DNA of 64,000 nucleotides from Kitasatospora sp. GP82 (GTDB lineage Bacteria; Actinomycetota; Actinomycetes; Streptomycetales; Streptomycetaceae). A program made the position numbers and the translations under genes. Numbering within the stretch: position 1 is the first letter of the stretch; each line of letters starts with the position of its first letter. The notes under the pieces were generated by a model, which had not been told where the DNA came from, ran no database searches, and was given only the letters and a program-made list of their open reading frames with translations. The DNA lies in assembly GCF_029892105.1 (NCBI RefSeq), contig NZ_JARZAJ010000026.1:1-64000 (forward strand), written 5' to 3'. Positions 60,043-64,000 of the stretch are shown here, piece after piece.

Positions 60043-60795
60043 TCAGCGGCCGGGGGAGGGAGCGGCGGGCTCGTGCTCGCCGTGGGGGACGACGGCGTCC
60101 TCGTCCGTCGGGGTGGGGTGGCCGAACAGCGCGGCGAGCAAGCCCAACCCGACCACGGTGCCGACGAGTTGGGCGGCGACGAACGCGAGGACCGAGGCCG
60201 GGGCGATCCCGGCGAAGGTGTCGCTGAAGGCCCGGCCGATGGTGACGGCCGGGTTGGCGAAGCTGGTCGAGGAGGTGAACCAGTACGCCGCCCCGATCCA
60301 GCAGGCGACCGCGACGGGCCCGAAGTGCGCTCGGCCGGTCCGGGCCAGACCGAAGATCAGCAGGACCAGGCCGGCGGTCGCCACGACCTCGCCCAGCCAC
60401 AGGTGGCCTGCGAAGCGGTCGTGGGTGGACCAGGTCACGAGCGGCTTGGCGAACATGGCGTCCGCCAGGACGGCGCCGCCGATCGCACCGGCGATCTGGG
60501 CGCCCGCATAGGCCGCGACCTCGCGCGGCCCCGGGCCGTCGCCGGTCCGGCGGCCGGTCCACCAGGTGGCGAGGGTGACGACGGGGTTGAAGTGGGCGCC
60601 GGATATCGGGCCGAGCAGGGCGATCAGCGCGCCCACGCCGAAGACGGTCGCCAGGGAGCCGGCCATCAGCTGCACGCCGACGTCCTGGCTGAGCTGGGTG
60701 GCCTGGATACCGGAGCCGACCACGATCGCGGCCAGCGCAGCCGTGCCGAGCGCTTCGGCGGCCGTCCTGCGGCCCAGCGGAGCAGGCTCGGTCAT
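60043..60795 (-). CDS. MIP-family aquaglyceroporin, arsenite channel (AqpS-like)
   Basis: A 250-residue membrane channel with six helices and both half-helix motifs, HFNPVVTLA and FANPAVTIG. It is encoded between arsR and arsC, and its ATG overlaps the arsR stop (ATGA). In Sinorhizobium meliloti an aquaglyceroporin AqpS replaces the arsenite pump in such an operon and lets arsenite leave down its gradient. The same role is inferred here; no ArsB or Acr3 gene is present in the window. Confidence 0.9.
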   Translation of the reverse strand: MTEPAPLGRRTAAEALGTAALAAIVVGSGIQATQLSQDVGVQLMAGSLATVFGVGALIALLGPISGAHFNPVVTLATWWTGRRTGDGPGPREVAAYAGAQIAGAIGGAVLADAMFAKPLVTWSTHDRFAGHLWLGEVVATAGLVLLIFGLARTGRAHFGPVAVACWIGAAYWFTSSTSFANPAVTIGRAFSDTFAGIAPASVLAFVAAQLVGTVVGLGLLAALFGHPTPTDEDAVVPHGEHEPAAPSPGR

Positions 60796-61172
60796 CCGGT
60801 GCCTCCGGTGGCGGCCGGGGCTGCCGCCGGAGTCTGGAGGAGGGAGGAGAGGCGGGCCAGGGCGGCGGGCAGTACCCAGTAGTAGACCCAGGTCCCACGG
60901 CGCTCGGAGCCGACCAGGCCGGCCTCGCGCAGCACCTTCAGGTGGTGGGAGATGGTCGGCTGGGACACGTCGAAGGGCCCGGTCAGGTCGCAGACGCACG
61001 CCTCGCCGCCCTCGTGGGAGGCGATCAGGGAGAGCAGTCGCAGCCGCACGGGGTCCGAGAGGGCCTTGAACATCCTCGCCAGGTCGGTGGCGGCCTCTTC
61101 GCCGAGCGGTTCGCGGACCATCGGCGAACCGCACGCCGTCCGGTCGATCACCTGAAGCTCCAGTTTCGACAT
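60792..61172 (-). CDS. arsR: ArsR-family metalloregulator
   Basis: A 126-residue winged-helix repressor. ALSDPVRLRLLSLI is followed by the As(III)/metal-binding-type EACVCDL and the recognition helix VSQPTISHHLKVLREAGLV. The gene leads the arsenic operon and probably represses it. ATG 61172 has no ribosome-binding site; an AT-rich palindromic sequence lies directly upstream, so a leaderless transcript is possible. Confidence 0.94.
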   Translation of the reverse strand: MSKLELQVIDRTACGSPMVREPLGEEAATDLARMFKALSDPVRLRLLSLIASHEGGEACVCDLTGPFDVSQPTISHHLKVLREAGLVGSERRGTWVYYWVLPAALARLSSLLQTPAAAPAATGGTG

Positions 61173-61200
61173 GTGTCTATGTTGACAGTTATCTATTCAG
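61173..61200 (-). promoter_or_regulatory. arsR operator/promoter
   Basis: On the minus strand the sequence ATAGATAACTGTCAACATAG directly precedes arsR. It is AT-rich with repeated ATAGA-type halves around a central TGTCA, like ArsR/SmtB operators. Overlap with the start region fits autorepression. Confidence 0.55.
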
Positions 61201-61224
61201 GGAGCAACCTCTCGTACTGCAGAC

Positions 61225-61475
61225 CGGCCTGGGCGAGGGCCTGTCATGGAGGTAGTGCAGGACGACGACGGTGCGCATTCCCATCGGAAGAGAGTGCAGT
61301 GCCCGCACGAGCTCGTCCCGCAGCTCGATGGACCGGTACGCGTCGTGCGGGTCGGCGCGGTCGGCGATGCCGGGGCGGTCGGGGTGCTCACCGGACCGGC
61401 CGAGGCGGCGCCAGCGGTCGTTCGCCAGGTTGGCGAACTCGTCGTCTGCCATGGCGACGCCTGCGCTCCCAACAC
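61225..61475 (-). pseudogene. possible ECF sigma factor fragment
   Basis: The minus strand encodes ELRDELVRALHSLPMGMRTV and then VVLHYLHD, like the end of region 2 to region 4 of SigE-type ECF factors (ALxxLPxRQRAVVVLRYYED). The sequence then departs, and region 4's helix-turn-helix is lacking. Upstream of it nothing matches region 2. Tentative. Confidence 0.4.
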
Positions 61476-61620
61476 CCTGGTCGGCAACGACGGCACGTGC
61501 ACCGGGCACGTCGACCTCGGCGTGCTCGGTCGTCGTCCGGATGGGCTTGGCGGTGGAGGCGTTGGCCTGGTTGAGGATGGCGGCGATGGCCAGGTCGAGG
61601 GTCATGAACGGCACCTTTCC

Positions 61621-62284
61621 TGAGGGGGACGGTTCTTCGGGTGGAGGGGCCCGCAGGGATTGCGGCCCTCTCTGCTCGATGGCCGGGGTACGTCCGGCGC
61701 TCGCGATCCCGCCGGGCCGCAGGCCCCGGAGACCCGGCGCCGACAGCGCGCCCTCGGGACGCCGAAGGTGTGCTTACGCGTTCGTGGCGGGATCCGGACG
61801 GTGCAGCGCCGCGGGGCCGCAGTCCTCGGGCAGGGCTGCCAGCAGGAGGGCAACTCTGCGGAGGTGGGCGCTTTGAGGGGTCGCACGGCGCGAGGACGGC
61901 GACATGATCTACGCCGGCCTCGCCGATATCGAGCGCCGTTTCTCGTCGAGGCCGTACGTCGCCTGGCACGAGTCCCCGACCGCGATCCGCTGCGCATGCC
62001 GCACTCGGATAGGAGAGAGAAGGCAAGGAACGAGCAGAGCGGTACTTGCGGACGATCACCGCCGACCGGACGGCAGCACAGGAGCCCGGCACCGCTCCAC
62101 GCCACCGTCAAGAGACCTGCCGAGGTCCGATCCGGCCGCGGCTCTGTTCCCTGGACACCGTGCCCGGCTCGTGCCCGGCGGCGTACTGGAGGTGGGCGGT
62201 CGGTTGTGGGAGTACGGTTCATGACGTGTTCGGTTCTCGCGCGGGACTGCACGTGGGCCCTGGGCCCGGGACGGCCGGGCCTCC
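61621..62284. other. 664-bp gap without a convincing gene
   Basis: Reading frames here are Arg/Pro-rich and show no known motif. The right end should contain the promoter of the DedA gene. Codon use appears less regular than in the neighbouring genes, which fits decayed sequence. Confidence 0.35.
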
Positions 62285-62917
62285 GTGAGTGGGGTGCTGT
62301 TGGCCGTGGACCCGACGAGCGGGGCGTCACTGCTCGCGGCCTTCGGCGCACTGGCCGTGCTGATCGTGCTCTTCGCCGAGTCGGGGCTGCCGGTCGTGGG
62401 CTTCTTCCTGCCGGGGGACACGCTGCTCTTTCCAGCAGGGGTGTTCTGCGCCGGGGGAAACCACCCCGGGCCGCATCTGTCGCTTTGGCAGGTGATGGTC
62501 TGCGCGGCCGTCGGATCGGTGGCAGGGGCGCAGTTCGGCTTCTTCCTGGGGCGGCGCGGGGGCCGGACGGCCCTGGCGCGCAGCCGGAGCCCTCGGCTGA
62601 AATCGGTGGTGCTCCGAGGCGAGGAGCTGTTGCGTCGCTACGGCTATCGCAAGGCGATCGTGCTGGGCCGTTTCGTGCCGATGGTCCGTACAGTGCTCAG
62701 CCCCCTGGCGGGGATGCTGGAAGTGCCCGTCCGCACCTTCACCGTCTGGCAGATCACCGGGGCCCTGGCCTGGTCGCAGAGCCTTGTGCTGGCCGGGTAC
62801 TGGCTGGGGGCCGCGGTGCCGGGTATCGACCGGTACCTGCTGGCGGCGGTCGCACTGATCGTCGCGCTCTCGCTGCTGCCCCTGCTCCTCCAGGCCCGGG
62901 GAAACTCCCGTTCTTGA
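62285..62917 (+). CDS. DedA-family membrane protein
   Basis: A 210-residue integral membrane protein with hydrophobic segments at about 15-40, 75-95, 155-175 and 180-205. The SNARE-associated/VTT core includes FFLPGDTLLFPAG and GRFVPMVRTVLSPLAGM, the conserved Arg-containing re-entrant region of DedA proteins. Members move lipid carriers or phospholipids across the membrane. The GTG start at 62285 has no strong ribosome-binding site. Confidence 0.85.
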   Translation: MSGVLLAVDPTSGASLLAAFGALAVLIVLFAESGLPVVGFFLPGDTLLFPAGVFCAGGNHPGPHLSLWQVMVCAAVGSVAGAQFGFFLGRRGGRTALARSRSPRLKSVVLRGEELLRRYGYRKAIVLGRFVPMVRTVLSPLAGMLEVPVRTFTVWQITGALAWSQSLVLAGYWLGAAVPGIDRYLLAAVALIVALSLLPLLLQARGNSRS

Positions 62918-63072
62918 TGACAGCGTGGCCCGCACCGCCTGGGGTCGACCCGAGCCCGGCCGGTACGCGGACCCGCTGACGCCCGCCCCCGGGTGCACGC
63001 CGTTGCAGGCGACAAGGGCATCCGTCCCGCCTGGACTCCGGACGTCGCGTTCACGTTGGGGCAGGCACGGCA

Positions 63073-63540
63073 GTGGATATCGCGTTCGGCCTGGACGAGT
63101 GGACCGACATCGTCAGCGGGATCGACCTGCTGATTGCCGACGGGGTCGCGGATCCGGATCGGCTCGGGATCGGCGGATGGAGCCACGGCGGATTCATGGC
63201 CGCCTGGGCGGTAGGGCAGACCGACCGCTTCAAGGCCGCTCTGATGGGCGCCGGGATCAGCGACTGGGGCATGCTCGCCGCGACCGGCGAGCTGGGAGCC
63301 CAAGAGGCGGGGCTCGGCGGCAGTTTCGGCTGGGAGGGAAACGGCCCGCACCACCACGACCGGCTCAGCCCGATCTCGTCCGCCTCGAAGATCCGCACCC
63401 CGGTGCTGATCCTGCACGGCGAGGACGACACCAATGTGCCGCTCGGCCAGGCGACCTTCTTCCACCGGGCACTACGCCGATTCGGGGTCGAGCACGAATT
63501 CGTCGTCTACCCACGCGAGGGTCACACGATCTGGATCAAC
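63073..63540 (+). pseudogene. prolyl oligopeptidase (S9) C-terminal fragment
   Basis: Translation contains GIGGWSHGGFMAAWAVGQTD (nucleophile Ser in GWSHGG), PVLILHGEDDTNVPLGQA (Asp) and VYPREGHTI (His), the S9 catalytic domain. The N-terminal propeller, about 400 residues in the family, is absent. After PREGHTIWI the frame diverges into a Pro/Arg-rich tail, so the C-terminus is also lost. It is a remnant cut at both ends; a frameshift near 63540 is likely. Confidence 0.7.
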
Positions 63541-63640
63541 TCCGAGCGCGGCCGCCGAGGTGGCGCCCGCACCGGGCCTCGCCCGCTGCGCCGCCCACCG
63601 TCCCCGCGAGCAGCCTCATCACCACCGGGGCCGCGAGCTC

Positions 63641-64000
63641 TCACCAGACCGGTCGGATGTTGATCCGATGGTCGCCGTAGACGTGGTCGAGGTAGGCGCG
63701 CAAGTCCGCATGGACGGCGTCGAGGCGGTCGGCACCGATGACGGCGGCCCACTGCTTCTCGGACTCGGCCCACAGCTCATCGGCGAGGTGGAGGTACTCC
63801 CGGCCGCGTTCGGTGAGCACGAGGATCTGCGCACGGCCGTCCGTGGGGTGGGACCGCCGTTCCAGGTAGCCCCAGTCGGCTAGTTCCGTGACGGTCTTGG
63901 ACGCCGACTGCTTGGTCACGTCGAGCCTGGCCGCCAGATCGACCACGGTGGCACCGGGGTGGTCGGCGAGATAGCGGAAGACATAGCCGTGCGCCGGGCG
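63641..64000 (-). CDS. MarR-family regulator (5' end beyond the window)
   Basis: The minus-strand frame runs off the right edge; 119 residues are visible. It contains a winged helix: LAARLDVTKQSASKTVTELA as the recognition region, then the RRSHPTDGRAQILVLTERG wing typical of MarR proteins, and a C-terminal dimerisation helix. The N-terminal dimer helix lies outside the window. Targets unknown. Confidence 0.85.
   Translation of the reverse strand, partial: RPAHGYVFRYLADHPGATVVDLAARLDVTKQSASKTVTELADWGYLERRSHPTDGRAQILVLTERGREYLHLADELWAESEKQWAAVIGADRLDAVHADLRAYLDHVYGDHRINIRPVW

Noticed and set aside
1..64000. CRISPR arrays, tRNA or rRNA genes
   Set aside because: No regularly spaced repeats were found and no cloverleaf or rRNA-like sequence was recognised on reading; a dedicated tRNA scan could not be run.

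Overview
The window reads as high-GC actinobacterial DNA, most likely Streptomyces, Kitasatospora or a close relative. The support is the strong G/C third-position bias, frequent GTG starts, NnaR-type HemD/winged-helix fusion, PAS-GAF-PP2C phosphatases, secreted hydrolases with ricin-type lectin domains, two SCO2400-like zinc-ribbon proteins and a galT-E-K gene order. No rRNA, tRNA or CRISPR array was seen. The many gene fragments and abrupt gene junctions suggest an accessory, chromosome-arm-like region.

Layout. 0-3 kb: an SDR oxidoreductase between relics of a VOC protein and an alcohol dehydrogenase, then a metallo-beta-lactamase-fold hydrolase divergent from a TetR repressor that has a perfect operator in front of it. 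3.7-10.5 kb: secreted papain-like protease, SCO2400-like membrane protein, secreted tripeptidyl-aminopeptidase-type hydrolase, and a PAS-PAS-GAF-PP2C phosphatase. 10.7-13.5 kb: NnaR-like regulator, a chopped sirohydrochlorin chelatase, a lipoprotein and an I36-type secreted inhibitor. 13.7-15.9 kb: an intact but apparently catalytically dead IS4-derived protein beside decayed fragments (CHAP-like, group II intron maturase, PP2C). 15.9-21.9 kb: second PAS-GAF-PP2C phosphatase and a complete pstSCAB phosphate transporter.

22.0-37.0 kb (minus strand): the most distinctive locus, a six-gene operon with each gene overlapping or abutting the next. It encodes two large polyunsaturated-fatty-acid-synthase-like polyketide synthases (PfaD-type ER-KS-AT-ACP-KR and KS-AT-DH-PPTase), a free ACP, an alpha/beta hydrolase, a GT1 glycosyltransferase and a SAM methyltransferase. 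Together these could build, release, glycosylate and methylate a reduced or polyene acyl chain; the product is unknown.

37.4-54 kb: hydrolase, small secreted protein and nucleotidyltransferase, then a galactoside-use region: a secreted lectin-tailed propeller-like protein, two GH27 alpha-galactosidases, galT with collapsed galE and galK remnants, a DeoR regulator and an AraFGH/MglBAC-type sugar ABC transporter. CAACAyAA-type elements recur in the promoters of the second galactosidase, galT/deoR and the transporter, suggesting one regulon.

54-64 kb: secreted proteins including an HNH-like nuclease, a gene starting 12 bp after a 20-bp-stem hairpin, the second SCO2400-like protein, a truncated RNA-ligase-like gene, an arsenic operon (arsR, aquaglyceroporin, arsC), a DedA protein, a prolyl-oligopeptidase fragment, and a MarR regulator running off the right edge.
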